Source: an uncultured Pseudomonadota bacterium
GTDB taxonomy: Bacteria > Pseudomonadota > Alphaproteobacteria > Rs-D84
Length of the DNA stretch: 64,000 bases
Direction of reading: 5' to 3'
NCBI GenBank assembly: GCA_949290785.1
Contig: CASETE010000023.1
Location: forward strand, 1-64,000
Part shown: one piece after another, positions 54,001-60,976 of the stretch
Position numbering within the stretch: position 1 is the stretch's first letter
How the letters are laid out: each line of letters begins with the position of its first letter
The notes under the pieces: generated by a model
What the model was told of the DNA's origin: nothing
The model's input: the letters and a program-made list of their open reading frames with translations, nothing else
Database searches by the model: none
Translations under genes and position numbers: made by a program

Positions 54001-55142
54001 GCTTCTTCACGATTTGTTGTAGTATCCGCCATCAACGTGTTACGCATATGTGCAGATATAGTCGTGTTATCAATAGAAATCAAAGAAATATTCTTTACGC
54101 CCATTTTTTCTAAATCGGCCAATACTTCTTCTGTAATTTCTGTTCCAGCACGGAATATAACGTCATCACCGTTCATAATCGGGTCAAATAAATATTCGCC
54201 AATTAATGATTCAGAAGTTATGCCATACTGCTTTGACGCAGACATTACTTTTGATAAACGCTTAGCGTTCATACGGTCACCCTTGGACGCCAAAACCTTT
54301 TTATCTTTTGGATTGATTAAATCATAATTTAAACGATATTTATCCAATCCTTCAAAAACAGATGTATCACCAACCCACAATTTACCATCAAAAGATAAAG
54401 GCATGCGTTTATAAAACGCGCTTAATATCTCTGTATCGTCCATACCACGAATTGTTGATTTACGAGGGTCAGCCAACCATTTCTTTTCGTCTTCTGCGGC
54501 CGGCAAACAACGCAATAATACCGTTGCAGGTATCTTACGACGTCTGTCTATTCGGACATATATTACGCCCTTGTATTCTTCAAAGTCAATCCAACTGCCG
54601 TGTTCTGGAATTATACGCGCAGTATAGGTTATCGGATTGCCAGCAATTTTTGCTTCTTTTGTTGTTGCAAAAACAACGCCTTGGGCACGGTGCATCTGTG
54701 AAACGATAACGCGTTCAACGCCCGCCGCAATAAAACTACCCCTTTCAGTCATCAAAGGCACTTCGCCCATGAATATTTCTTGTTCCTTGATATCACGCAG
54801 AACTTTTTTACCGTCTTCTGCGATATCCCATAAAATCAATCTCAGCTTCAGTTTCAACTTACTGGAATAGTTAAGATTGCGCAACATACATTCTTTTACG
54901 TTGTATACAGGTTTGTCCAACGTATACCCAACAAATTCTAGTTCCGCAATCCCAGCGTAATCTTTGATTGGAAACATAGAAGCAAAAACATTCTGTAAAC
55001 CAATGTTCTTTCTGCTTTGTGGTTCAACGTCCGCCTGTAAGAAATCTTTGTAAGAATTGTATTGAATTTCAACTAAATCTGGAAGCTGAGTTTGCAAAAA
55101 ACTTTTACGAAAAGATTTTCTACGTCTTTGGATAACTGCCAT
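51006..55142 (-). CDS. rpoB: DNA-directed RNA polymerase beta subunit
   Basis: This 1378-residue subunit has the N-terminal RRRKSFRKSFLQTQLPDLVE, the rifampicin pocket run TSQLSQFMDAYNPLAELEHK then RLVSALGPGGLNRERAG, and a C-terminal VRELRGLGLAMTPKK. At the classical rifampicin positions the Gln, Asp, His and Ser of the sensitive enzyme are kept; Gln517 and Asn518 (E. coli numbering) are Ala and Tyr. AAGGA precedes the ATG. It follows a 172-base spacer after rplL with hairpins that may attenuate or process the transcript. Confidence 0.98.
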   Translation of the reverse strand: MAVIQRRRKSFRKSFLQTQLPDLVEIQYNSYKDFLQADVEPQSRKNIGLQNVFASMFPIKDYAGIAELEFVGYTLDKPVYNVKECMLRNLNYSSKLKLKLRLILWDIAEDGKKVLRDIKEQEIFMGEVPLMTERGSFIAAGVERVIVSQMHRAQGVVFATTKEAKIAGNPITYTARIIPEHGSWIDFEEYKGVIYVRIDRRRKIPATVLLRCLPAAEDEKKWLADPRKSTIRGMDDTEILSAFYKRMPLSFDGKLWVGDTSVFEGLDKYRLNYDLINPKDKKVLASKGDRMNAKRLSKVMSASKQYGITSESLIGEYLFDPIMNGDDVIFRAGTEITEEVLADLEKMGVKNISLISIDNTTISAHMRNTLMADTTTNREEALIEIYNIIRPGERPTLEAAINLFMRQGFDAAYYDLSAVGRFKMNKRLKIDSGKKPEDERLLTKSDFLAVLKTLTNIIDHKDTVDDIDNLSNRRVRTVGELLEQTFRTGMLRIERLVRESLSSPNIANMQPQDVINVKPLMSLVSEFLGTSQLSQFMDAYNPLAELEHKRLVSALGPGGLNRERAGIDVRDVHPTHYGRLCPIHTPEGANIGLINHLATYARVNPYGFIETPYYVVENSKITDKMVYLTADEELGHKIAQGNTPTTATGVLSEDMVTARVDGEFTMVPKEEIDLIDVEPRQVVSIATGLIPFVENDDANRALMGSNMQRQAVPLLRVQAPLVGTGIEREVARDSRTGKVAKHGGIVESVDANRIVVKCMNSRNVVTGVDIYNLEKFERSNSETLIHQKPLVKVGDRVSAGDIIADGSSMNYGELALGRNVLVAFVPWRGYNYEDSIVISERISRDDVFTSVKIVEKEIKVRDTQLGPESLTRDIPNVSEEALKNLDESGIIYVGARVKQGDILVGRVSPKSETLLTPEEALLRNIFGEKALNVKDSSLKVGPNEEGTVIGVNVLTRHGVKKDERTQMIELQKIEKINKDREEETSIIEKGFADQVFQIAAGQVIEAGTGSLKPFVGKKLTEEVFEGIRPSDVKKLVVKNKEAQAKIDELREQHVTKLKLLNEKADAEIAKVTESNSLAAGVLKEVKVYIAHKMKLQPGDKMAGRHGNKGIVSKVVPIEDMPYMEDGTPVDIVLNPLGVPSRMNIGQILETHLGMAARTLGQQIGEVLEEVKQKRAVTDDLRAIMGKVYGKEAAEKLEKMTDTDVRAEAALLKDGVPMATPTFDGATPEDIRRMLKLAKLPESGQFTLYDGMTGEKFARPVTVGVMYMLKLHHFVDEKIHARSIGNYSLVTQQPLSGKAHMGGQRLGEMEVWALEAHGAAHLLREMLTVKSDDIAGRTKMYESIISGNNDFQTGTPEAFNVLVRELRGLGLAMTPKKID

Positions 55143-55222
55143 GGGTCTTGATCCTTTTTTTTTGTGCGTTTTGCAAACAAGAACGATATAAAAATATCGT
55201 CATATCTATATTACGCCTTTGT

Positions 55223-55279
55223 GCCCACCCAGGAGTTTTACCCCAAGGTGGGCGGCGCTGTGTCGCAATGTATCGCGAC
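55223..55279 (-). promoter_or_regulatory. Hairpins in the rplL-rpoB spacer (attenuator or processing site)
   Basis: GCCCACC pairs with GGTGGGC (55223-55229 with 55247-55253), and GTCGC with GCGAC (55262-55266 with 55275-55279). In other bacteria this spacer holds an attenuator and an RNase III site that reduce rpoBC expression relative to the ribosomal protein genes. Confidence 0.5.
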
Positions 55280-55314
55280 TTATAATTTCACGAAACCTTA
55301 CGGTTCCGGTTGAA

Positions 55315-55680
55315 TTATTTCAATTCAACCTTTGCACCCGCTGCTTCTAATGTAGCCTTCATTTTTTCGGCTTCATCTTTTGCGACTGCTTCTTTAACTG
55401 CTTTTGGTGCAGATTCAACCAAAGCTTTGGCTTCACCTAAGCCCAAACCAGTGATGTCTTTCACTGCCTTGATAACAGCCAATTTGTTTGCACCGGCTTC
55501 TGCCAATACTACATCAAATTCTGTTTTTTCTTCGGCTGCTGCGGCGGCTGGGCCTGCTGCAACTGCAACTGCGGCGGCGGCACTTACGCCCCAAGTTTCT
55601 TCTAACGCTTTGGATAATTCAACTGCTTCCAAAACGCTCAATTTTGACAATTCTTCAACTAATTTTTGAATATCTGCCAT
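55315..55680 (-). CDS. rplL: 50S ribosomal protein L7/L12
   Basis: This 121-residue stalk protein has the N-terminal dimer domain [19 protein letters not shown], an Ala-rich hinge, and the C-terminal [20 protein letters not shown] and [11 protein letters not shown] factor-binding surface. It recruits translation factors. GGAG precedes the ATG. It follows rplJ in the usual order. Confidence 0.97.
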   Translation of the reverse strand: MADIQKLVEELSKLSVLEAVELSKALEETWGVSAAAAVAVAAGPAAAAAEEKTEFDVVLAEAGANKLAVIKAVKDITGLGLGEAKALVESAPKAVKEAVAKDEAEKMKATLEAAGAKVELK

Positions 55681-55725
55681 TTTTTGCTCCTATCAATATT
55701 CAGAACTTTTACGTTCTGGTATATT

Positions 55726-56202
55726 TTAATTCTTTTTTCCATACTCTGCAGAAACACGTGCCAAGCGCGACGCAGGTTCAACCAATATACGCGCAATTGT
55801 ACCACGAATTTCCAACAGGGATGGCAGTTTGGATAATTGCACAATGTCGTCTTTACTCAGAACATCTGCATCCATTTTACCGCCAATGATTGAAAAATTT
55901 GGGTGTTCTTCCGCAAATTTTGCCAATACTTTGGTTACCGCCAAACCATCAGTCGCAACAGCAACCGCAGTTGGACGTTTCATCAGTTCAGATACAGGTT
56001 CAAAGTCAGTGTCTTTTAACGCTAACTTCATCAAACGGTTTTTAACAACCTTGAAAACAGAAACCAGCGGACGTAATTCATTACGCAAGATTTCCATTTC
56101 CTTAACTGTCAAACCATGGTTTTCAATTACGAAAACGCCGTTTGCTTCTTTCAAGGACGACTGCAACGCTGAAATCAAATCTGATTTTTCTTCGCGTCTC
56201 AT
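55726..56202 (-). CDS. rplJ: 50S ribosomal protein L10
   Basis: This 158-residue protein anchors the L7/L12 dimers to the ribosome and, in other bacteria, represses its own operon by binding the leader RNA. The start is RREEKSDLISALQSSLKEANG and the conserved VFKVVKNRLMKLAL is present. AAGGGT precedes the ATG. A 222-base leader (56203-56424) lies upstream. Confidence 0.96.
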   Translation of the reverse strand: MRREEKSDLISALQSSLKEANGVFVIENHGLTVKEMEILRNELRPLVSVFKVVKNRLMKLALKDTDFEPVSELMKRPTAVAVATDGLAVTKVLAKFAEEHPNFSIIGGKMDADVLSKDDIVQLSKLPSLLEIRGTIARILVEPASRLARVSAEYGKKN

Positions 56203-56424
56203 ATCTTTACCCTTACTTGCAAGATTTCAGAAATAAACTTCTAAAATCCCCTGTTTTGTTAAACTTTCCATTCGGTACTTCTTTTATACCGAGTGGGGCC
56301 CGTCATTCTGCCCCAAAGAATTCTTTCTTTGTCTATGATGGAAATTAAGTCTTTTTCAAAACACCATCAGTCTCGGACAGAAATCTTGTTTGCGGTTGGG
56401 CAGAAATCTGCCCGGCCGCCGTTA
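56203..56424 (-). promoter_or_regulatory. L10 leader region (autoregulatory RNA, inferred)
   Basis: The gap between rplA and rplJ holds, on the minus strand, a hairpin GGGCAGA / TCTGCCC just after rplA, a GATGG / CCATC pairing (56368-56364 with 56341-56337) around a loop, and a TCGGTA / TACCGA hairpin (56292-56287 with 56277-56272). This is the position of the L10 leader in other bacteria, where L10(L12)4 binds a kink-turn. Detailed match not verified. Confidence 0.5.
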
Positions 56425-57099
56425 TTATTTTACTTCCACTTTCAGACCAGGACCCTGGGTCGTAGCAACAGCCGCACCCAAGATATACTGACCCTTTACA
56501 GAAGCAGGTTTTACTTTCTTTAATTGTTCTATCAACGCGTTTGCGTTTTCAACCAATTTGTCTGTTGCAAAAGACATTTTGCCGATACCAGCGTGAATGA
56601 TACCTTTCTTTTCAGCACGGTATTCAATCTGACCCGCTTTTGCAGTTGCAACCGCTTCTGCAACGTTATTCGTTACAGTACCAAGTTTTGGATTCGGCAT
56701 CAAACCTTTTGGTCCCAAAACACGCGCAACTTTTGACATTTTGGGCATCATGTCTGGCGTCGCAATTACACGGTCAAAATTAATTTCACCGGCCGCAACC
56801 TTTTCAATCAAGTCTTCACCACCAACAACATCTGCACCAGCTTTTTTTGCTTCGTCAGCGCTGTTAACAGTAAATACTGCAACGCGAACCTTTTTACCGG
56901 TACCGTTTGGCAATGACACCATGCCACGAATGTTCTGGTCTGCTTTGGTTACATCAACGCCTAAGCGAATTGCAATTTCCAGACTTTCGTCAAACTTCTT
57001 AGAGCAGTATGGACGCAACGCTTCAATAGCATCTGCCAAAGAATAAACCTTTTCCATATCCAAATTTGCCCAAGTCTTTTGTCTTTTTGTCAGTTTCAT
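56425..57099 (-). CDS. rplA: 50S ribosomal protein L1
   Basis: This 224-residue protein builds the L1 stalk of the large subunit and in other species represses the L11 operon. The conserved segments ATPDMMPKMSKVARVLGPKG and MPNPKLGTVT are present. GGAGG precedes the ATG, inside the end of rplK, with a 3-base gap between the genes. Confidence 0.97.
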   Translation of the reverse strand: MKLTKRQKTWANLDMEKVYSLADAIEALRPYCSKKFDESLEIAIRLGVDVTKADQNIRGMVSLPNGTGKKVRVAVFTVNSADEAKKAGADVVGGEDLIEKVAAGEINFDRVIATPDMMPKMSKVARVLGPKGLMPNPKLGTVTNNVAEAVATAKAGQIEYRAEKKGIIHAGIGKMSFATDKLVENANALIEQLKKVKPASVKGQYILGAAVATTQGPGLKVEVK

Positions 57100-57102
57100 G
57101 TC

Positions 57103-57534
57103 TTATTCCTCCACCTTTACGCCCATAGAACGGCATTGACCCGCAACGATATTCATAGCAGATTCAATGGTAGAGCAATTTAAGTCTGGCATTTTGTTTT
57201 CTGCAATTTCTTTAATCTGAGCCTTTGTAATTGTACCAACAAAGTCACGACCCGGTTTATGAGAACCGATTTTCAACTTTAATGCCTTTTTAATGTAGTA
57301 CGACACAGGTGGCAACTTCATAATAAATTCAAAGCTGCGATCTGTATAAACAGTGATTATACAAGGAATTGGCATTCCTGGTTCTTTATCAGATGTTTTG
57401 TCGTTAAACTGTTTGCAGAATTCCGCAATGTTTACACCGGCCGCACCCAACGCTGGTCCAATAGGAGGCGCAGGATTCGCCTGTTTCGCAGGGACTACTA
57501 ATTTAACAATCCCTTTTACTTCTTTTTTTGCCAT
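57103..57534 (-). CDS. rplK: 50S ribosomal protein L11
   Basis: This 143-residue protein is part of the GTPase-associated centre with L10. The [20 protein letters not shown] run and the C-terminal rRNA-binding part are typical. GGAG precedes the ATG. It follows nusG with an 86-base gap and leads the L11-L1 pair. Confidence 0.97.
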   Translation of the reverse strand: MAKKEVKGIVKLVVPAKQANPAPPIGPALGAAGVNIAEFCKQFNDKTSDKEPGMPIPCIITVYTDRSFEFIMKLPPVSYYIKKALKLKIGSHKPGRDFVGTITKAQIKEIAENKMPDLNCSTIESAMNIVAGQCRSMGVKVEE

Positions 57535-57620
57535 TTGTTCACTCCATTTTTCGTTGTGTTTGTGGTCCGATATGGCTATCTACCACAAGCGCGCCTTTCA
57601 CACGCACGTCGGTTACCCGA

Positions 57621-58154
57621 TTAAACCCTTTCTACCTGCGTAAAGTCTAACTCTACGCTCGTTTCACGGCCAAATACCAAAATCGTAACGGTCATTTTTT
57701 GTTTCAAATTATCTACTTCTGATACAACACCGTTAAAGCCCGCAAAAGGACCGTCAATTACATGAACCTCTTGACCGACTTCGTATTCAACATCTTCTGT
57801 GACGACAGAACCTTCTTCAACCTGCTTCAACAAGCGACGCGCTTCTTCTTCGCTAACCGCAATAGGTTTGTTTTTCGCACCCAAGAACATTACAACCTGT
57901 GGCATTAATTTTACCAACGAGAATGTTTCGTTATTCATAACCATCTGAACAACAATATAACCTGGGAAAAACTTTTTTTCAGACTTCACACGTTTACCGG
58001 CCTTGATTTCCGTAACTTCACGCGTAGGCACCAAAATTTCACCAAAATAAGCGTTTAAACGACGTTTATCAATCTGTTCACGCAACCCACGCGCAACCTT
58101 GTCTTCGCAACCAGTGTGAACATTAACAACAAACCATTGCATTTTTTCTTCCAT
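57621..58154 (-). CDS. nusG: Transcription termination/antitermination factor NusG
   Basis: The start at 58154 has AAAGGA seven bases upstream; the open frame extends to 58190 but would overlap secE. The 177-residue product has the N-terminal NGN domain (MQWFVVNVHTGCEDKVARGL) that binds the beta' clamp helices and a C-terminal KOW domain (VIDGPFAGFNGVVSEVD) that binds NusE or Rho. It follows secE in the conserved order. Confidence 0.95.
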   Translation of the reverse strand: MEEKMQWFVVNVHTGCEDKVARGLREQIDKRRLNAYFGEILVPTREVTEIKAGKRVKSEKKFFPGYIVVQMVMNNETFSLVKLMPQVVMFLGAKNKPIAVSEEEARRLLKQVEEGSVVTEDVEYEVGQEVHVIDGPFAGFNGVVSEVDNLKQKMTVTILVFGRETSVELDFTQVERV

Positions 58155-58173
58155 ACTAACTTCCTTTGCCAGT

Positions 58174-58353
58174 TTAGAAAATCCATCCAACGACCATGTT
58201 CAATAAACTATCTACCACAAAAAAGAACAACGCCGCTACCCCAGAAAAAACCAGAATCATTATAGTTGCACGAACAACACTATCACGCGAAGGCCAAACA
58301 ATCTTAAACCATTCACTGCGCACTGATTTTATATATTCTAGTATTTTTTTCAT
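58174..58353 (-). CDS. secE: Protein translocase subunit SecE
   Basis: This 59-residue subunit of the Sec translocon has one membrane span (ATIMILVFSGVAALFFFVVD) and the conserved cytoplasmic SVRSEWFKIVWPSRD. It clamps SecY in the inner membrane. The ORF is short but complete and overlaps nothing after nusG's preferred start is used. It follows tRNA-Trp, as in many bacteria. Confidence 0.94.
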   Translation of the reverse strand: MKKILEYIKSVRSEWFKIVWPSRDSVVRATIMILVFSGVAALFFFVVDSLLNMVVGWIF

Positions 58354-58396
58354 AAAACCCGCCTATGTACTTTGACCACGCAAACGCCCAGAAATC

Positions 58397-58470
58397 TGGC
58401 AGGGGCAGAAGGAATCGAACCCTCATCCGCGGTTTTGGAGACCGATATTCTACCGTTGAACTATGCCCCT
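58397..58470 (-). tRNA. tRNA-Trp (anticodon CCA), CCA encoded
   Basis: On the minus strand AGGGGCA pairs with TGCCCCT. The anticodon loop CTCCAAA gives CCA. The T arm is GAGGGTTCGATTCCTTC with discriminator G and an encoded CCA. Confidence 0.97.
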
Positions 58471-58525
58471 AATTCAATTACTGTACTCGCCGTCTTTTAT
58501 ACCGCCGACCCCAATGATCTGCGTT

Positions 58526-58553
58526 ACAATAGCACAACTATACAGAAAATCAA
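58526..58553 (-). promoter_or_regulatory. Possible promoter of tRNA-Trp/secE/nusG
   Basis: On the minus strand TTGATT (58553-58548), 16-base spacer, TATTGT (58531-58526), about 55 bases before the tRNA. Confidence 0.35.
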
Positions 58554-58644
58554 GTGGAAAGTATTATAAGATTTTAATTCATAACAAGCAAGCAAAAATT
58601 ATTCATCATTTTTAATTAAAATATGATTTTTCTACACTTTTTAC

Positions 58645-58674
58645 TTGCATAGACGTCTAATTTTTTTCTACAAT
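58645..58674 (+). promoter_or_regulatory. Promoter of the virB operon
   Basis: TTGCAT (58645-58650), 18-base spacer, TACAAT (58669-58674); predicted start near 58681. Confidence 0.5.
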
Positions 58675-58700
58675 CTTTGTAATAACAGGGAGAGGAACAC

Positions 58701-59384
58701 TTGCAAGACCGCATAGAACCGCCAATTTTGCTATCTAGATTGATGACATTCGTGTTCGCAGGAATGCTGGTTATTTTGTTTGCTTTGCTGTTTACGTTAT
58801 ATAACATGTTCCCCGTAAATCGCCCACAAGTGTTTTTCTTGATGTCTCGCCCAAAAAGCAACATGCAAATAGTGTTACGCGGAATGGCGCCTTTGGATGA
58901 AAATTTCATAGAATACGAAAAAGCATTCATCTTGGAATACGTAAAGGCAAGAAACGAAATCGTGCCTAACGCTGGGGTAATGCGCACGAAATGGAATAAC
59001 AATGGACCAGACAGCGTCGTTCACGCGTGGTCAACCCAAGACATTTATAACAAATTTACGCAAACTAATATGTGGAACGCTTGGATGTCTGACCTGCCAG
59101 ATTTTGAGTTTTCTTGCAGCGTGGAATTTGATAATAATGCGCTGACTCCGCACGCAGAAGACACTTACATCGTAAAATTTTATTATTTCTGCGCAGATAA
59201 TAATAGACAGCTGGATAAAAAAGAGTATAGAATAAAAGTAAAAGTCGATAAAAGCGATAACGCGCAAATAGATTGGTCAGATCGTTTGAATAACCCATTG
59301 GGACTTCGCGTTTCGGAATACGAGATAGAGTCTGGAAACGGCGACCCACTGGATACAGGTTATTCAACAGAAATGAGTATGTAG
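58701..59384 (+). CDS. virB8: VirB8-like type IV secretion protein
   Basis: This 227-residue protein starts with TTG, preceded by GGGAGAGGAACAC. A short cytoplasmic part leads into a membrane span (about residues 11-34, ending VILFALLFTLYNM), then an NTF2-like periplasmic domain. The end NPLGLRVSEYEIESG matches the VirB8 C-terminal NPLGFxVxxY pattern. VirB8 is a bitopic inner-membrane assembly factor of the type IV secretion channel. It is the first gene of a three-gene operon with virB9- and virB10-like genes. Confidence 0.78.
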   Translation: MQDRIEPPILLSRLMTFVFAGMLVILFALLFTLYNMFPVNRPQVFFLMSRPKSNMQIVLRGMAPLDENFIEYEKAFILEYVKARNEIVPNAGVMRTKWNNNGPDSVVHAWSTQDIYNKFTQTNMWNAWMSDLPDFEFSCSVEFDNNALTPHAEDTYIVKFYYFCADNNRQLDKKEYRIKVKVDKSDNAQIDWSDRLNNPLGLRVSEYEIESGNGDPLDTGYSTEMSM

Positions 59385-59410
59385 TCAAAAAAAAACGGAA
59401 GGAAAGAAAA

Positions 59411-60955
59411 ATGTTTTCAACAGGTGCAAAGTTAAATATATCTATATTTTGTTTCTTTTTAGTTTGCTCTGTTTGTATATCAGACAACGCAATTGCGATG
59501 AATTATGGCGTGCAAGACGCTTGGAATAACCCATCTGCAAACATGACCGCCGGCAGTATGAAGCCGGGCTATGCGCAATTGACGTGGTCAAAGGGTACGG
59601 TTTTACCCGTTAAACTACGTAACGGCATGGTAACAATGATAACGTTGCCAAACGGCGAACAAATAGAAGATGCAGTGGTTGGAAACAAGAACTTATTTTC
59701 CTTTGACGCGACCAAGGGCGGTAATACCATACTAATTACCCCGGAAAAAAGTAACCAAGGATCTGACACGAACTTTATCGTAACGGGAAAATCTGGCAAT
59801 CAGTATATATTCTATCTGCGCAGCGAACCTTCAAACGCCAGCGAAGTTACCTATTCTCAAGTAGAAGTCGTTCTGGACAATAACGCAGTATTACCAAATG
59901 CCGGCGGTTCAACAGGCGGGGCGGTGGGTGGTTCATCGTCCATATTTAAAAAGGTATCTTCGGCAGACAGTAATACCGTCGGCGTTGACGGCGAAGATTA
60001 TGGTTGGATAAAATCTATGAAAATTGACCCGTCAGAGTTTAGATTTGACTTAGATATATTCGTACCAAACCCAGATGATTATGTAATTGCGCCTGAACGC
60101 GTATGGCGCGATAGAATATTTACTTACATAGACTTTGGCGACAAGGTCATATCAATGACGCAAAGACCGGTTGTTTCTTTACTGGTAGAAGGCGGTGAAT
60201 CACCGGTTGGTTTCCGCACAGACGGTGAAGACGGTCGTCTGTTAATAGTAGAAGCGGTCGGCGATATGGTTTTGCGCAGCGGTCAGCGTATCGTCTGTAT
60301 AAAGAAACGTGAAAAACCGTTCTTGATTGCAGATACCGCATCCGTAATGGCGTTGGCAGAGGCAAATATCGCACAAAGTATGATGTCCGGACAATCTTTA
60401 AACAATATTGCGTATAACGCAGATTTATCAGCAATGAATTATGGCGTAGGTAACTATACCACTACACCAACGTTTGTTGGAAATAATATGACCGGCGGCA
60501 CAACAGCAGGATATTACATGCCGGCAGGTTACGGCGTTCCGGCCGCAAATTATGGAACCAGTAGCGGCGGCGGCGTTTCAATGATACCAACAGAAAGGTT
60601 AACAGCGGGTTCTTTCTTACCACAGTCAAATATACCGCTGATTACCACGAACCAATCTGGCGTCGCGGTAGAACTGAAATCTGACACATCTGTAAAAGCG
60701 CTGGAAGATTATTGGACGACTTTACTGGCAAAGTTCAGCGGTGAAAACGGTCAAGGCTTGCTGACGCCTTATAAAGACATGGTATTCTTTGCTGTTGACG
60801 CCCAAGGTGTTGGCGATTTGGGTTCAGAATCGTCCACGGCACGTTTGTATCGTTTACGCATCGGGCCGATGTCAGATATTGACACAGCGCAAACGCTGTG
60901 TGACAAGTTAACTGCGTCCCAAGGGGTAAGTTGCAGCGTTGTCAGAATACAGTAA
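59411..60955 (+). CDS. virB9: VirB9-like protein with C-terminal SPOR domain
   Basis: This 514-residue protein has a signal peptide ending NAIA-MNYGV. Its VirB9/CagX-like N-terminal domain includes VLPVKLRNGMVTMITLPNGE and NTILITPEKSNQGSDTNFIV. A second VirB9-like domain includes RVWRDRIFTYIDFGDKVISM and EAVGDMVLRSGQ. A Gly/Asn-rich linker (about 310-410) follows. The last 90 residues match the SPOR fold as seen in alphaproteobacterial SPOR proteins: LEDYWTTLLAKF, then ARLYRLRIGPMSDIDTAQTL and CDKLTASQGVSCSVV. The SPOR fusion is not the usual VirB9 form. Confidence 0.78.
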   Translation: MFSTGAKLNISIFCFFLVCSVCISDNAIAMNYGVQDAWNNPSANMTAGSMKPGYAQLTWSKGTVLPVKLRNGMVTMITLPNGEQIEDAVVGNKNLFSFDATKGGNTILITPEKSNQGSDTNFIVTGKSGNQYIFYLRSEPSNASEVTYSQVEVVLDNNAVLPNAGGSTGGAVGGSSSIFKKVSSADSNTVGVDGEDYGWIKSMKIDPSEFRFDLDIFVPNPDDYVIAPERVWRDRIFTYIDFGDKVISMTQRPVVSLLVEGGESPVGFRTDGEDGRLLIVEAVGDMVLRSGQRIVCIKKREKPFLIADTASVMALAEANIAQSMMSGQSLNNIAYNADLSAMNYGVGNYTTTPTFVGNNMTGGTTAGYYMPAGYGVPAANYGTSSGGGVSMIPTERLTAGSFLPQSNIPLITTNQSGVAVELKSDTSVKALEDYWTTLLAKFSGENGQGLLTPYKDMVFFAVDAQGVGDLGSESSTARLYRLRIGPMSDIDTAQTLCDKLTASQGVSCSVVRIQ

Positions 60956-60976
60956 TATATTGATTGCGGATATAAT

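Noticed and set aside
46818..55142. Many long open frames on the plus strand opposite rpoC and rpoB
   Set aside because: They are complements of conserved rpoB and rpoC codons, lack ribosome binding sites and show no protein family features.
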